In this document: piece by piece, positions 41,755 through 51,323 of the stretch
Layout: each line of letters starts with the position of its first letter
Numbering within the stretch: position 1 is the first letter of the stretch
The notes under the pieces: generated by a model
What the model saw: the letters and a program-made list of their open reading frames with translations, nothing else
Told to the model about the DNA's origin: nothing
The model's database searches: none
Assembly (NCBI GenBank): GCA_024684375.1
Contig: JAIKWZ010000042.1
Location: 78,399 to 142,398 of the forward strand
Direction: 5' to 3'
DNA length: 64,000 bases
Source of the DNA: Clostridiales bacterium
GTDB lineage: Bacteria > Bacillota > Clostridia > Christensenellales > Aristaeellaceae
Program-made: the position numbers and the translations under genes

Positions 41755-43044
41755 ATGAGATTTGAGCTTATGCACCCCGCGGATCAGCTGGTCATGATCA
41801 TGAACCGTATTTATCAGTACGGCATGACTACCACTTCCGGCGGCAACCTGTCAATTCTGGACGAAAACGGTGATATATGGATCACCCCCTCCGGCATAGA
41901 CAAGGGCAGCCTGACCAGCGCCGACATCAACTGCGTAAAACCCGACGGCACCATCCTCGGGCCCCACAAGCCCTCGGTGGAGCTGCCCTTCCACAAGCAG
42001 ATATACAAACTGCGTCCCGACCTGCACGGTATAGTACATGCCCATCCCCCCACGCTCGTGGCGTTCTCTCTGGCGCGAAAGATACCTGACACCCACCTGG
42101 TGCCTAACGCTACGCTGGTGTGCGGCAAAGTCGCCATGGCCAAATATGATGTGCCCGGCAGTGAGCAGCTCGGCAAAAACATTGCCGAGAAATTCGCCGA
42201 AGGCCACAACACCGTTATACTTGAAAACCACGGCGTGGTGTGCGGCTCAAGCGACCTGTTCCACGCGTTTATGGCGTTTGAGACCCTTGATTTCTGCGGA
42301 AGGCTTGAGATCGACGCCAAGAAACTGGGTATGCCCCGCTCTCTCACCGACACGCAGATCGCTATCGAGAGCGAAAAGGCGCACCCCGCTCTGGACGCTT
42401 TCGTGGCACATGTTGTCTCCAGTGAAGAGAAGGCCGCGCGCAGAGATATGTGTTCCCTTGTGCACAGAGCCTACGACCAGAGGCTGTTCACTTCCACCCA
42501 GGGCACATTCTCGACCCGCCTGAGCGACGGATCCTTCCTTGTAACGCCCTATAAGAAAGACAGGAAGTACATCGAGCCTGAGGATATAGTGCGGATCAAA
42601 AACGGCATGTGCGAAGCGGGCAAAACTCCATCCCGCGCCGCGCTGCTTATAAAAGAGATCTTTGACCGTCAGCCGGAGATCAATTCCGTTATCATAGCCC
42701 ATCCTCCGGCAATCATGGCCTTTGCCGTGACTAACGCGGAATTCGACAGCCGCACGATCCCCGAAAGCTATATCGCCCTCAGGCACGTGCGCCGCGCTCC
42801 CTACGCTTCGAGCACCCTTGACGTGGAAGGCACCGCGAAAGCTTTCTCCCTGTCTTCCCCTGTTCTGATTGTGGACAACAAATGCGTTATCGTAGCCGGC
42901 AACAGCCTGCTGAACGCGTTCGACAAACTGGAAGTGCTGGAGTATTCAGCCAAGGCTGTCATCGCCTGCAAGGACATCGGAGAGATCGTACACATTACTC
43001 CCGAAGAAGTGGACAGGATAGAGGAAGCTTTCAACCTGAAATAG
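41755..43044 (+). CDS. Tandem class II aldolase/adducin-domain protein
   Basis: A 429-residue protein made of two aldolase class II domains of about 210 residues each. The first has the complete Zn site of fuculose-phosphate-aldolase relatives: Glu76 (SVELPFH), His95 and His97 (HAHPP) and the later His of ENHGVV. The second keeps IIAHPPAIMAFAV but has VIVAGNS where the third His would be, so it has probably lost metal binding. Relatives cleave sugar phosphates such as L-fuculose-1-P or act on related substrates. The exact substrate is not deducible. AAAGGAG precedes the ATG. It is a one-gene unit ending in a strong terminator. Confidence 0.85.
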   Translation: MRFELMHPADQLVMIMNRIYQYGMTTTSGGNLSILDENGDIWITPSGIDKGSLTSADINCVKPDGTILGPHKPSVELPFHKQIYKLRPDLHGIVHAHPPTLVAFSLARKIPDTHLVPNATLVCGKVAMAKYDVPGSEQLGKNIAEKFAEGHNTVILENHGVVCGSSDLFHAFMAFETLDFCGRLEIDAKKLGMPRSLTDTQIAIESEKAHPALDAFVAHVVSSEEKAARRDMCSLVHRAYDQRLFTSTQGTFSTRLSDGSFLVTPYKKDRKYIEPEDIVRIKNGMCEAGKTPSRAALLIKEIFDRQPEINSVIIAHPPAIMAFAVTNAEFDSRTIPESYIALRHVRRAPYASSTLDVEGTAKAFSLSSPVLIVDNKCVIVAGNSLLNAFDKLEVLEYSAKAVIACKDIGEIVHITPEEVDRIEEAFNLK

Positions 43045-43054
43045 TACAACAGGC

Positions 43055-43083
43055 AACTGCCCGGTCGAGACCGGGCAGTTTTA
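43055..43083 (+). terminator. Terminator of the aldolase gene
   Basis: Stem AACTGCCCGGTC / GACCGGGCAGTT around a tiny loop, followed by TTTTAT. Confidence 0.88.
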
Positions 43084-43126
43084 TAACATGTTTACTTGCG
43101 TTTGCCAATTCAGAAAGGATATAACG

Positions 43127-43456
43127 ATGCTATATTGCGATGAATGCAGGATAGCGTTCGATGAGAGCACGCGCTGTCCCGTTTGCGGAAATGAAAACGT
43201 GCGTACGCCCTTGCCTGAAGATTTTTGCTTCCTGATCGAGATAAAGGCCATGTTCTCAGATATGCTGAAATCAGTTTTAAACGAGAATAATATACCATCG
43301 CTTGCTCCAAGCACTATTGGCGCAGGCTTGCGTGTCAGAGGCGGTGCTATGTTTGATCGGATCAGGTTCTACGTCCGCTATGAAGATCTTCCGCAAGCGC
43401 AGGAAATAGCTTTCAGCATGTTCCGTGCGGATGAATCGTCTGAACGCACCGAATAG
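43127..43456 (+). CDS. Small zinc-ribbon protein with DUF2007-like domain
   Basis: This 109-residue protein opens with a zinc-ribbon-like MLYCDECRIAFDESTRCPVCG (two CxxC pairs). A domain of about 65 residues follows, with the fold pattern of DUF2007 (FLIEIKAMFSDMLKSVLNENNIPS...ERIRFYVRYEDLPQAQEI), a ferredoxin-like module found in small regulatory or signal proteins. The function is unknown. The ATG at 43127 has AAAGGAT seven bases upstream, whereas an earlier in-frame ATG at 43088 has no such site and lies next to the previous terminator. A terminator follows. Confidence 0.65.
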   Translation: MLYCDECRIAFDESTRCPVCGNENVRTPLPEDFCFLIEIKAMFSDMLKSVLNENNIPSLAPSTIGAGLRVRGGAMFDRIRFYVRYEDLPQAQEIAFSMFRADESSERTE

Positions 43457-43477
43457 CCCAGTCCTCCCGTCACTTTT

Positions 43478-43507
43478 GCACCGCTTTATGCGGTGTTTCT
43501 TTTTTTC
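43478..43507 (+). terminator. Terminator after the small zinc-ribbon gene
   Basis: CACCGC-TTTAT-GCGGTG stem followed by TTTCTTTTTTT. Confidence 0.88.
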
Positions 43508-43598
43508 GTCATGATCACGGTTATCAATTGATGGTTTTCAAGAACAAACATCATGTATGTTCCGTCACATATATAAAATGTTAATTCCCTCATATCGG

Positions 43599-43627
43599 TA
43601 CATTTTTTTCATTGAATGTGATATAAT
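43599..43627 (+). promoter_or_regulatory. Promoter of the penicillin-binding protein operon
   Basis: Perfect -10 TATAAT (43622-43627) preceded by TGA (extended -10). The -35 TACATT (43599-43604) is weak. Confidence 0.6.
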
Positions 43628-43654
43628 ATTGTCAGTAACCTTTCGGAGTTGTCA

Positions 43655-45985
43655 ATGAGCAAGCAAAAGCCGCTCTTCGTCCCCCGTGGCGAATACAAAA
43701 GCTTTATACTTTCTACCATACTTACCACGCTTAAAATGCTGCTGGTGCTGGCTTTAATCGCCGTCTTCGCGGGCGGCGGAGTCATCATGGGCATCGCCAA
43801 AGCCTGGGTGGACACTGCACCAGAGATCGATCTGGACATATTCGACTCACAGGCTCAGACCAGTTTTATCTACGACAAAAACGGCAACCTCATCACCACC
43901 TTCCGCGGTACGGAAAACCGCGTGTACGCAACATATGATGAGCTTCCGCAAAACCTGATAAATGCGGTCATAGCCGTCGAGGACGCGCGCTTTTTTCAGC
44001 ACAGCGGCGTAGACGTAAAGCGCTATATCGGCGCGCTGGTGGGCAACCTGCTCTCCGGCAACAACCAGGGCGGGAGCACCATCACCTGCCAGCTTATTAA
44101 ACAGACCATGCTTTCCACTGAGCAGACTTACAGGCGCAAAGTGCAGGAGGCGTATCTGGCGCTTGAGTTGGAGGACACTCTGACCAGCCTGTTCGCCGGG
44201 GATTGGATGGCTGCCAAGGAGCGAATCCTGCTGGAGTACATGAACGTAGTGTACATGGGCGGCTCTATATACGGCATGAAGACGGCTGCGCAGGACTATT
44301 TCGGCAAGGAACTTTATGAGCTTTCTTTAAGGGAATGCGCCATGCTCGCCCGCATGGTCAGAAATCCCGTGCGCTACAATCCCCGCTCCAATTACTACAT
44401 CCGCAGCACTCCCGAAGTCAGTGAGGACGGCGCGGACACGGTGTTAAAGCTCATGCTTGAACAGGGCTTCATAACCCAGAAGGAATACGACAGCTCCTCC
44501 GGCCAGAAGCTGGCCGTGCTTAAAAGCAGTTCTTCCGTTCAGGCAATGTACAAGCATCCATATTACGTGGAGTATGCCATATACGACGTTGTCACAAAAA
44601 TGCTGCGTGTCGAGCAGCTGGAGGACACCAGCGCCAACCGTTCTCTGATGGAAGGCAAGCTGCGAACCGGCGGATACCACATCTACACATGCCTTGATCC
44701 CGATGTTCAGTCCGCAGTACAGAAGATCATCAGCACCTGGAACAAGTATCCCTCCATGCGCTACTCTTCCGACAACTACAAGCGTACACTTGACAACGGC
44801 GAATATATCAACGTTATTCAGCCTCAGGCCGCGTGCGCGGTCATGGACTGGCACACTGGCGAGCTTATTGCGGTGGTTGGCGGCAGAAGTGAGCCGACCG
44901 CAAGGAAGCAGTTGAACCGCGCCTATCAAACCAGTATGCCCGTGGGTTCATCGATCAAGCCCATTTCAATTTACGGACCCGCGTTTGACCTGGGCTACTC
45001 CCCCGGCACTCCAGTGCTGAATCTTCCCATCAGAATAGAAGGTTGGGACAGCGAGCAGGGCTATCCCACCAACTACGGCGGCTCCAGCTATACCGGCGTG
45101 GAAAGTCTCAGGAAAGCTATGACCGCCAGCCACAACTATTCTGCCGCGCAGGCTCTGTTCCAGCTGGTCACTATACCCAATTCAGTGAACTACCTGCTCA
45201 GGCTTGGCATAAACTCCAGGCATATCCAGGCTACCGGCTCTGGTCTCGCTTTGGGCAGCTCCGGTCTGAGCGTGATAGAGATGGCGGATGCCTTCGGTGC
45301 CATCGCGAATAAAGGAGAATACCTGGAAAGCTACACCTTCACACAGGTCCTGTACAACGACAACGTCACCCCCTACATAAACGTCAAGGATGTGCAGCTC
45401 TCACGCCAGGCGTTCAAGCCTTCCACAGCTTACATGCTTATGGATGTGCTTAAGGACTGCGTGAGCGGTCAGGGAGGCACCGGCTCCAAGGCCAAGTTCG
45501 GCAATTTCACCGTGGCTGGCAAGACAGGCACCAATTCAGATTACTGCGGCGTGTTCTTTGCGGGGATGACCGCCTATTACTCCTGTGCGGTCTGGATAGG
45601 CCATGACAACTATAAACCTCTCACTACCGACGCAACAGGCGGTACTTATGCCGCTCCGCTCTGGGCTTCGATCATGTCCCAGGTGCACAAGATCAGGAAA
45701 ATCACTCAGGACAGGGAGATAATGCAGGGTTCTCCCGGCTCTTATGGCCTGATCAGGTACGAGGTCTGCTCAGTGAGCGGCATGCTGCCCACTGACGGCT
45801 GCCGTGCCTCCCACAACAAGTATGGCACCACCGTCGACATCTTCCTTAACGGGACTCAACCGACCGTGCGCTGCAACCTGCACAAAGCGGACGGCACCCT
45901 CTACGTGCCTAAAGGCCATCCGCTGCGTCAGGCAGAATCACTGCGCGACATAGAGAAGTATTTTGGTGAAACCACTCTACAATAA
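43655..45985 (+). CDS. Class A penicillin-binding protein (PBP1A family)
   Basis: This 776-residue bifunctional wall synthase polymerises lipid II (glycosyltransferase GT51) and cross-links it (transpeptidase). A short cytoplasmic start and a membrane anchor at 20-48 are followed by the GT51 domain with the catalytic Glu109 in AVEDARFFQHSG and GGSTITCQLIKQTM. The transpeptidase has the catalytic Ser in GSSIKPIS, the SHN motif (ASHNYS) and KTG in AGKTGTNSD. The C-terminal tail has a Cys-rich short segment (CSVSGMLPTDGC). The start ATG at 43655 has CGGAG upstream; TTG at 43649 is less likely. A YdcF-type gene follows 15 bases later. Confidence 0.93.
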   Translation: MSKQKPLFVPRGEYKSFILSTILTTLKMLLVLALIAVFAGGGVIMGIAKAWVDTAPEIDLDIFDSQAQTSFIYDKNGNLITTFRGTENRVYATYDELPQNLINAVIAVEDARFFQHSGVDVKRYIGALVGNLLSGNNQGGSTITCQLIKQTMLSTEQTYRRKVQEAYLALELEDTLTSLFAGDWMAAKERILLEYMNVVYMGGSIYGMKTAAQDYFGKELYELSLRECAMLARMVRNPVRYNPRSNYYIRSTPEVSEDGADTVLKLMLEQGFITQKEYDSSSGQKLAVLKSSSSVQAMYKHPYYVEYAIYDVVTKMLRVEQLEDTSANRSLMEGKLRTGGYHIYTCLDPDVQSAVQKIISTWNKYPSMRYSSDNYKRTLDNGEYINVIQPQAACAVMDWHTGELIAVVGGRSEPTARKQLNRAYQTSMPVGSSIKPISIYGPAFDLGYSPGTPVLNLPIRIEGWDSEQGYPTNYGGSSYTGVESLRKAMTASHNYSAAQALFQLVTIPNSVNYLLRLGINSRHIQATGSGLALGSSGLSVIEMADAFGAIANKGEYLESYTFTQVLYNDNVTPYINVKDVQLSRQAFKPSTAYMLMDVLKDCVSGQGGTGSKAKFGNFTVAGKTGTNSDYCGVFFAGMTAYYSCAVWIGHDNYKPLTTDATGGTYAAPLWASIMSQVHKIRKITQDREIMQGSPGSYGLIRYEVCSVSGMLPTDGCRASHNKYGTTVDIFLNGTQPTVRCNLHKADGTLYVPKGHPLRQAESLRDIEKYFGETTLQ

Positions 45986-46000
45986 TCCGGAGAGAAATGC

Positions 46001-46780
46001 ATGACAGCCGCTTCCACACCGTCAAAAGCCTTTAATACAGTGTTTCTGGTACTCGCTGTGCTCTGTATCGGCTATTACTTAGCGCTTTGTATCGGCGTAA
46101 GGTTCGGTCAGAGCCTTGATTTCGTGTGGCTATTGCTTGCTGGCGCGTTCCTGTGCCGGTTTTTCTGCGTAAGGCATATAATAAACACAGGCGTTTCACC
46201 CCTTCCGTCCTGGCTCGTAAAGATCGTCCATATAGGCTTTTCAGTTTTCCTGGCTTCGTTCATAGCCATCGAGGCAATGATCGTGTCAGCATTTTCACAG
46301 GCTGTGCCCGCGAATCTTGATTATGTCATTGTGCTGGGTGCGAAGGTAAACGGCACTACCCCGGGAGGCGCGCTGAGAAACCGGATAAATGTCGCGTACG
46401 AGTACTGGAAAGCTAACCCGGATACGCTGATCATCGCTTCAGGCGGGAAGGGTGACGACGAGGGCATAAGCGAAGCGGAGTGCATAATCTCCGAGCTTAC
46501 GGCAAAAGGTGTCCCTGCCAGTTCAATTATTAAGGAAGATCAGTCCACGTCCACTTACGAGAATATGCAGTTTTCAGTGAAGCTGTTTGAAAAAGCGCAG
46601 CCAAAAGTCGGTATCGTCACAAATAACTTCCACATATACCGAGCGCTGAAACTGGCCAACGCCACCGGCGTCGCGGAGTTTTACGGCATCAACGTGGCCA
46701 CCAGTCTGATTTCCTTCCCTCACTACATGCTCAGAGAGTATTTCGGAATAATAGTCAGTTTTATCACTGGCAAATGGTAG
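46001..46780 (+). CDS. YdcF/SanA-type DUF218 membrane protein
   Basis: This 259-residue protein has about three N-terminal membrane helices (near 12-35, 42-62, 75-100) and a C-terminal DUF218 domain. That domain shows DYVIVLGAKVNG, IIASGGKGDDEGISEAE, DQSTSTYENM and VTNNFHIYRA. DUF218 proteins are linked to envelope integrity and vancomycin tolerance, with a binding pocket of unknown substrate. Co-transcription with the class A PBP, 15 bases upstream, fits a wall-related role. Confidence 0.85.
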   Translation: MTAASTPSKAFNTVFLVLAVLCIGYYLALCIGVRFGQSLDFVWLLLAGAFLCRFFCVRHIINTGVSPLPSWLVKIVHIGFSVFLASFIAIEAMIVSAFSQAVPANLDYVIVLGAKVNGTTPGGALRNRINVAYEYWKANPDTLIIASGGKGDDEGISEAECIISELTAKGVPASSIIKEDQSTSTYENMQFSVKLFEKAQPKVGIVTNNFHIYRALKLANATGVAEFYGINVATSLISFPHYMLREYFGIIVSFITGKW

Positions 46781-46794
46781 TCTTTGCCCGCAAA

Positions 46795-46838
46795 TAAATT
46801 GACCGCCTTTCCTGTATGTGGAAAGGCGGTTCAATTTT
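46795..46838 (+). terminator. Bidirectional terminator between YdcF-type gene and nif3-like gene
   Basis: ACCGCCTTTCC / GGAAAGGCGGT stem with a 7-base loop, flanked by AAATTG and TCAATTTT. It can serve both converging genes. Confidence 0.82.
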
Positions 46839-46848
46839 GGAAAATAAC

Positions 46849-47619
46849 CTATCTTTCTGACAGCATCATCGGAATATGAACATTTATTTTGCCTAACTCG
46901 AGGCTGACACGCTCCATAAGCGGCTCAAGAACGACTCTTTCCGTAGCGTCGTGACCTGCTTGGAGCGTGGCAAATCCCTCCTGTGCCAGGGCCACGCAGT
47001 CATGATATCTCATCTCCCCTGTCACAAAAGCATCCGCTCCCGCATTTTTAGCAGCCTGAGCGTATTCACCCGCGCTTCCGCCTGCCACCGCAACGATGCT
47101 TATCAGCTTATTGCCGTCACCGTAAGCGCGCACAGGCGCGCGAAGACGCTTTTGCACAAGGCCGATAAAACTTTCAAGCGGCTGAGGATCCGTTGAGCCA
47201 ATACGCAGATAGCCGTCCTCGTCATCCTCGACAGTCCTTATATCCTTAAGTCCCAACGCTTTGGCAAGCGATTCGCTCACACCGCCCGAAGCTTTATCCA
47301 AATTCGTGTGAGCGCTGATGACAGAGATATTGTTTCTGACCAGCTGGCAGAGCACTTTGCCTTCCCAGTCTTCCTCGACAAGATTCTTGCGGCCGGAAAA
47401 CATTATGGGATGATGGGTCACTATAAGGTTCGCGCCCCGCTCAACAGCTTCCCGCGCCACTGGATAAGTCAGATCCAATGCGAAAAGAATGCCGCTTACT
47501 CTCCTTGAGCTTTCCCCCATAAGCAGCCCTGAGTTGTCCCAGGCCTCCTGAGTCGAAAAAGGAGCCATCGCGTCAATGAGCTGATATATATCCTTTACCC
47601 TGATAAAGCTGCTTTCCAT
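46849..47619 (-). CDS. Nif3-like dinuclear metal-center protein (YqfO family)
   Basis: A 256-residue protein of the NIF3/DUF34 family. Its metal-binding motifs are LIVTHHPIMFSG near residue 65, SAHTNLDKASGG and the C-terminal QAGHDATER. These proteins form toroidal hexamers with two metals per subunit. A role as GTP cyclohydrolase I type 2 was proposed but is unproven. The gene overlaps the end of trmK by 25 bases and is the last of the dnaG-rpoD-trmK-nif3 block, a conserved Firmicutes layout. Confidence 0.9.
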   Translation of the reverse strand: MESSFIRVKDIYQLIDAMAPFSTQEAWDNSGLLMGESSRRVSGILFALDLTYPVAREAVERGANLIVTHHPIMFSGRKNLVEEDWEGKVLCQLVRNNISVISAHTNLDKASGGVSESLAKALGLKDIRTVEDDEDGYLRIGSTDPQPLESFIGLVQKRLRAPVRAYGDGNKLISIVAVAGGSAGEYAQAAKNAGADAFVTGEMRYHDCVALAQEGFATLQAGHDATERVVLEPLMERVSLELGKINVHIPMMLSER

Positions 47620-48281
47620 ATTTCCCTTTCCCAGTAAAGCTTTTCCAGCCTGTGATCTGCGCCTGATTGTTTTAATTCCATGATCAGCTTTTCAGCAGTC
47701 TCAAGGCTATGAGAATAGTATTGTCTTACCACTTCGTTTTTGTTTTTCAGCAGCACAGGCCCGGCAAGGATCTCCGCTTCATCCAGACTCATCTGCCCTC
47801 GAACGGCACATATGATCACATAATAACGCCTGTCCTCCGCGGCGACAGTCTCGTTGCAGATCATAAAACCGTTTTCAGTCAGGGCGCGCCGAAGGTGCGA
47901 AAGACCCGTATTCGGCTGCAGGATCAGCTCCGCATCCCCTGCCTCGCTTTTTCCATTCAGCACGATATCCCTGATGTTCTGCCCGCCCATTCCGGCGATA
48001 ACGATGCAGTCAACAGAGCCACTCAGACCTTTTAAACCGTCAGCGACGAGGAACTCAGCCCTTCCTTCCAAGCCTTTTTCAAAGATAAGATTCCTGGCTT
48101 TTTCAAGGCTTGGTGCGGATATGTCGCTAAATACGACCCGGTCGCATTTGCCCGAAAGCAGCAGTTCGGTCCCCGTTTTCCCGTGATCCGCTCCAATATC
48201 TGCAGTGCACCGACAGCGCGGGACGAGGTCGACGATGGCTCTGAGCCTTTTGTCGGCCATTTTCAAAACACTTTCAGGCAT
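47595..48281 (-). CDS. trmK: tRNA (adenine(22)-N1)-methyltransferase TrmK
   Basis: This 228-residue SAM enzyme of the TrmK/YqfN family makes m1A22 in tRNA. Motifs are TADIGADHGKTGTELL, VFSDISAPSLEKAR, CIVIAGMGGQNIRDI and the family-typical LILQPNTGLSHLRRAL. The start ATG at 48281 shares its A with the rpoD stop (TGATG), indicating translational coupling. Confidence 0.92.
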   Translation of the reverse strand: MPESVLKMADKRLRAIVDLVPRCRCTADIGADHGKTGTELLLSGKCDRVVFSDISAPSLEKARNLIFEKGLEGRAEFLVADGLKGLSGSVDCIVIAGMGGQNIRDIVLNGKSEAGDAELILQPNTGLSHLRRALTENGFMICNETVAAEDRRYYVIICAVRGQMSLDEAEILAGPVLLKNKNEVVRQYYSHSLETAEKLIMELKQSGADHRLEKLYWEREIWKAALSG

Positions 48282-49369
48282 CAATCCAGCGCATCTTTGA
48301 GTTTTTTGGAACGGGATGGATGCTTGAGCTTTCTTAACGCTTTGGCTTCGATCTGACGGATACGCTCACGGGTGACCTTGAACTCCTTACCGACCTCTTC
48401 CAGCGTGCGCTGGCGGCCGTCATCCAGCCCGAATCTGAGCTTGAGCACCATTTCCTCCCTGGGCGTCAAGGTCGACAACACACCCATCAGCTGCTCCTTC
48501 AGCAGCGTAAACGCGGCTGTGTCGGCCGGAGCCGGAGCGTCGTCGTCAGGCAGGAAATCGCCCAAATGGCTGTCCTCCTCCTCGCCAATGGGCGTTTCGA
48601 GGGATACGGGCTCCTGAGCGATCTTTATAATTTCCCTGACTTTATCAACCGAAATATCCATGGCTTCGGCGATCTCCTCCGGCTGGGGCTCGCGGCCGTA
48701 TTCCTGCAGCAGCTGCCTGGATACACGGATAAGCTTGTTTATGGTTTCGACCATGTGCACAGGAATACGTATCGTGCGGGCCTGGTCGGCGATGGCGCGG
48801 GTTATGGCCTGACGTATCCACCAAGTGGCATAGGTGGAAAACTTATAGCCTTTGCTGTAGTCAAACTTGTCCACGGCTTTTATAAGTCCCAGGTTGCCTT
48901 CCTGGATCAGATCAAGAAACAGCATGCCTCTTCCCACATAACGTTTCGCGATGGAGACAACTAACCTCAGGTTCGCTTCTATGAGCTTTTTCTTGGCAGC
49001 CTCGTCACCGTTTTCCATGCGCTTGGCAAGTTCGATCTCCTCATCCGCGGAAAGCAGCGGCACTTTGCCGATCTCCTTGAGGTACATGCGCACAGGGTCG
49101 TCAATGGAGATACCGTCGGGCACACTGATGTCGATCTTCTCCTCTTGCTCCGGCAGCTCCGGCTGAGGTTCGGCGACCTCCTCGTCCTTGACGACCTCTA
49201 TGTTCAGTTCGCTGAGCGTATCCAGGATCTTGTCAAACTGCTCCGGCTCGATCTCGCAGTCGGTGAACTGTTCGGTTATTTCCTTGAGCGTAAGCGCGCC
49301 TTTGCTCTGGCCGTTCTCGATAAGCTCACGTATCCGCTGGGAAATCAGCTCATTATTCTCTGTTTTCAA
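48281..49369 (-). CDS. rpoD: Primary RNA polymerase sigma factor RpoD (SigA)
   Basis: This 362-residue housekeeping sigma factor shows region 1.2 ([17 protein letters not shown]), region 2 ([37 protein letters not shown]), region 3 and region 4 ([20 protein letters not shown]). It lacks a long non-conserved insert, as in other Gram-positives. The start appears to be TTG, with AAAGGAG 8 bases upstream. The gene lies between dnaG and trmK, and the promoters found in this window fit the sites this factor recognises. Confidence 0.97.
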   Translation of the reverse strand: MKTENNELISQRIRELIENGQSKGALTLKEITEQFTDCEIEPEQFDKILDTLSELNIEVVKDEEVAEPQPELPEQEEKIDISVPDGISIDDPVRMYLKEIGKVPLLSADEEIELAKRMENGDEAAKKKLIEANLRLVVSIAKRYVGRGMLFLDLIQEGNLGLIKAVDKFDYSKGYKFSTYATWWIRQAITRAIADQARTIRIPVHMVETINKLIRVSRQLLQEYGREPQPEEIAEAMDISVDKVREIIKIAQEPVSLETPIGEEEDSHLGDFLPDDDAPAPADTAAFTLLKEQLMGVLSTLTPREEMVLKLRFGLDDGRQRTLEEVGKEFKVTRERIRQIEAKALRKLKHPSRSKKLKDALD

Positions 49370-49389
49370 TTTGCGTACTCCTTTCCGCG

Positions 49390-51114
49390 TCAGTTCCTCA
49401 AAAGCAAGGCATTAAGTTCTTTAGTTATCTGTTCCTTTTCTTCTGCCGTAGCCGTCGCAAGGCGAGCTGTAAGCGCGACTATCCTGGCGTCTGCGCGCTG
49501 GCTTCTGATGGTCTCAAGCAGTTCGTTGGCAAGCTTGAGCGCATCCTCTTTGTCAAATTCCCCGGGCAGGCTGTTGAGCGCGCGCATAACGAGCCCTGTC
49601 TGGTTTTCATCGAGCGACTGGATAACGTCGCTTATCCTGTGCCCTGAGTTGGCAGCTTCAAATACATCCCCCAGCAGCGCGTCGTCAAAGTCTTCTTTGC
49701 GGATCACGCCCGCAGGGATCGTGCCGGAGCATGCCAGCGCCAGCAGCTGCATCTGGGCATTTTCAAGCACAGAAGTGGGGCTTTCAGGCATTTGCTGCCT
49801 TGGCCTTGCGGCGATCTCCTGCTGCGGCGCGGGAGCCATACCCGCCTGGCGCTGCAGCACTTCCCGAGAATACCCTGTCTTTTGTGACAGCTCCCTCAAA
49901 TAGTTTTCGTACTCGACTGCATTCGAGACGCTCTTGAGTATCCTGCAGCAGCGAATCGCGTACTCGGTCAGATCGTCCTGTTTGGTTATTTCAAGCCCAT
50001 CTTCGGCTCGTATCATCCTGTACTTTGCAGGTTTATACCTGGGAAGCTTTTCCCAGGCGTCCCGGCCGTAGGCCTTGATAAACTCATCCGGGTCTTTATC
50101 TTCAGGATAGTCTATAACGCTCACATCCATCTGTGAGGAATCGAACATATCCAGCGCCCTCAAAGCTGCCTTCTGCCCGGCGGAATCGCCATCGTAGCTG
50201 ATCACGACCTTTTTGACGTAGCGCTTCATAAGTCGGATCTGCTCCTGAGTCAGGGCCGTACCCAGCGTCGCGACAACGCCGCGAATGCCCTGCTTAAGCA
50301 GCATAACGGTATCCATGTAGCCTTCAACAAGTATCAGCGCGTCAAGCCTTCCGGCGGACTTTGCAAAATTAAGGCCGTATACGCCGTTGCGCTTAAGAAA
50401 AACGGGAGTGTCTGAGGTGTTCAGGTATTTAGGTTCTCCCTTCCCCATCACGCGGCCGCCGAAGCCTACCACCTTGTCCCGGGAATTGATGATTGGGAAC
50501 ATCACCCTGTCACGGAACATGTCGTAAAAGCGTCCGTCCTTTTCTCCGCACAGCCAGCCTTTGATGAGCGCCTGATCGGAAAAGCCTTCACTTTTAAGCT
50601 TATCGTACAGAGCGTGTCCAGAGGAAGGCGCGCACCCCAGGCCGAAATGCTTTATGTCCGGATCCCTAAGGCCTCTTGAATACAGATACTTTAGCGCGTT
50701 TGCGCCTTCGCTTGTCCAAAGCGTGTCGTGATAAAACCTTGCCGCGGAGACGTTCGCCTTGAAGATCTCTTCTTTAAGCGCGGCATCCTTATCATCCTGA
50801 GGCGTACGCGGAGCCATTTGAGGCAGTTCCATACGAGCGCGTTTAGCGAGTTCCTCCATGGCCTCCCGCCCGTCAATATGCTCGTAGTCCTTAAGAAATG
50901 TGAGCGCGTTTCCTCCCTTATGGCAGCCGAAGCAATAATACAGGCCGGTGGTGGGATCAACGGAAAAAGAAGGAGTCTTCTCGCTATGGAACGGACAGCA
51001 GGCCCAAAGGCGCTGCCCTTTTCTGGTCAGCGGAACTACTTCCCCAATGATCTCTTCTATATTAATCCTTGAGAACAGCTCGTCGAACCATTCCTGCCCC
51101 GCAATTTGAGCCAT
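49390..51114 (-). CDS. dnaG: DNA primase DnaG
   Basis: This 574-residue enzyme makes RNA primers at the replication fork. The N-terminal zinc ribbon reads [13 protein letters not shown]...[10 protein letters not shown]. The catalytic core has RVMFPI and GFGGRVMG, and the TOPRIM part has [14 protein letters not shown] with the acidic [14 protein letters not shown]-terminal helicase-interaction region follows a Pro/Gln linker. The neighbouring rpoD 20 bases downstream gives the classic dnaG-rpoD pair. The start ATG has GGGGGA nine bases upstream. Confidence 0.96.
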   Translation of the reverse strand: MAQIAGQEWFDELFSRINIEEIIGEVVPLTRKGQRLWACCPFHSEKTPSFSVDPTTGLYYCFGCHKGGNALTFLKDYEHIDGREAMEELAKRARMELPQMAPRTPQDDKDAALKEEIFKANVSAARFYHDTLWTSEGANALKYLYSRGLRDPDIKHFGLGCAPSSGHALYDKLKSEGFSDQALIKGWLCGEKDGRFYDMFRDRVMFPIINSRDKVVGFGGRVMGKGEPKYLNTSDTPVFLKRNGVYGLNFAKSAGRLDALILVEGYMDTVMLLKQGIRGVVATLGTALTQEQIRLMKRYVKKVVISYDGDSAGQKAALRALDMFDSSQMDVSVIDYPEDKDPDEFIKAYGRDAWEKLPRYKPAKYRMIRAEDGLEITKQDDLTEYAIRCCRILKSVSNAVEYENYLRELSQKTGYSREVLQRQAGMAPAPQQEIAARPRQQMPESPTSVLENAQMQLLALACSGTIPAGVIRKEDFDDALLGDVFEAANSGHRISDVIQSLDENQTGLVMRALNSLPGEFDKEDALKLANELLETIRSQRADARIVALTARLATATAEEKEQITKELNALLLRN

Positions 51115-51115
51115 A

Positions 51116-51168
51116 AAAACCGCATCCCCCGTGATATTTGATTATTATTCAACGGAAAAAGCGGTTTT
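51116..51168 (-). promoter_or_regulatory. Inverted repeat around the dnaG ribosome site
   Basis: On the minus strand AAAACCGC (51161-51168) can pair with GCGGTTTT (51116-51123). The repeat encloses the GGGGGA ribosome site and touches the ATG, so it could affect dnaG translation. There is no direct sign of a ligand-binding core. Confidence 0.3.
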
Positions 51169-51239
51169 CCTGCTTTTATTCAAAATATTACAATGTTTTG
51201 GGATAAACGCTTTACTAAAAGCCTTACTTACTGCTGGAC

Positions 51240-51267
51240 AAAAAAAGAGGGAAGGAACTCCCTTCCC
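51240..51267 (-). terminator. Terminator of the sugar-catabolism operon
   Basis: Minus strand: GGGAAGG / CCTTCCC stem with a 5-base loop, followed by TCTTTTTTT. It lies about 60 bases past the oxidoreductase stop. Confidence 0.82.
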
Positions 51268-51323
51268 CCATGAACGCTGTCTCTTGAAGACCGGTCGGTC
51301 TGCGTTTATTGTCCTGATGCTGA

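Noticed and set aside
51288..51300. Third CCGGTCGG core near the end of the oxidoreductase operon
   Set aside because: It lacks the outer T/A bases of the other two sites (ACCGGTCGGT) and is not near a promoter, so it is probably chance.
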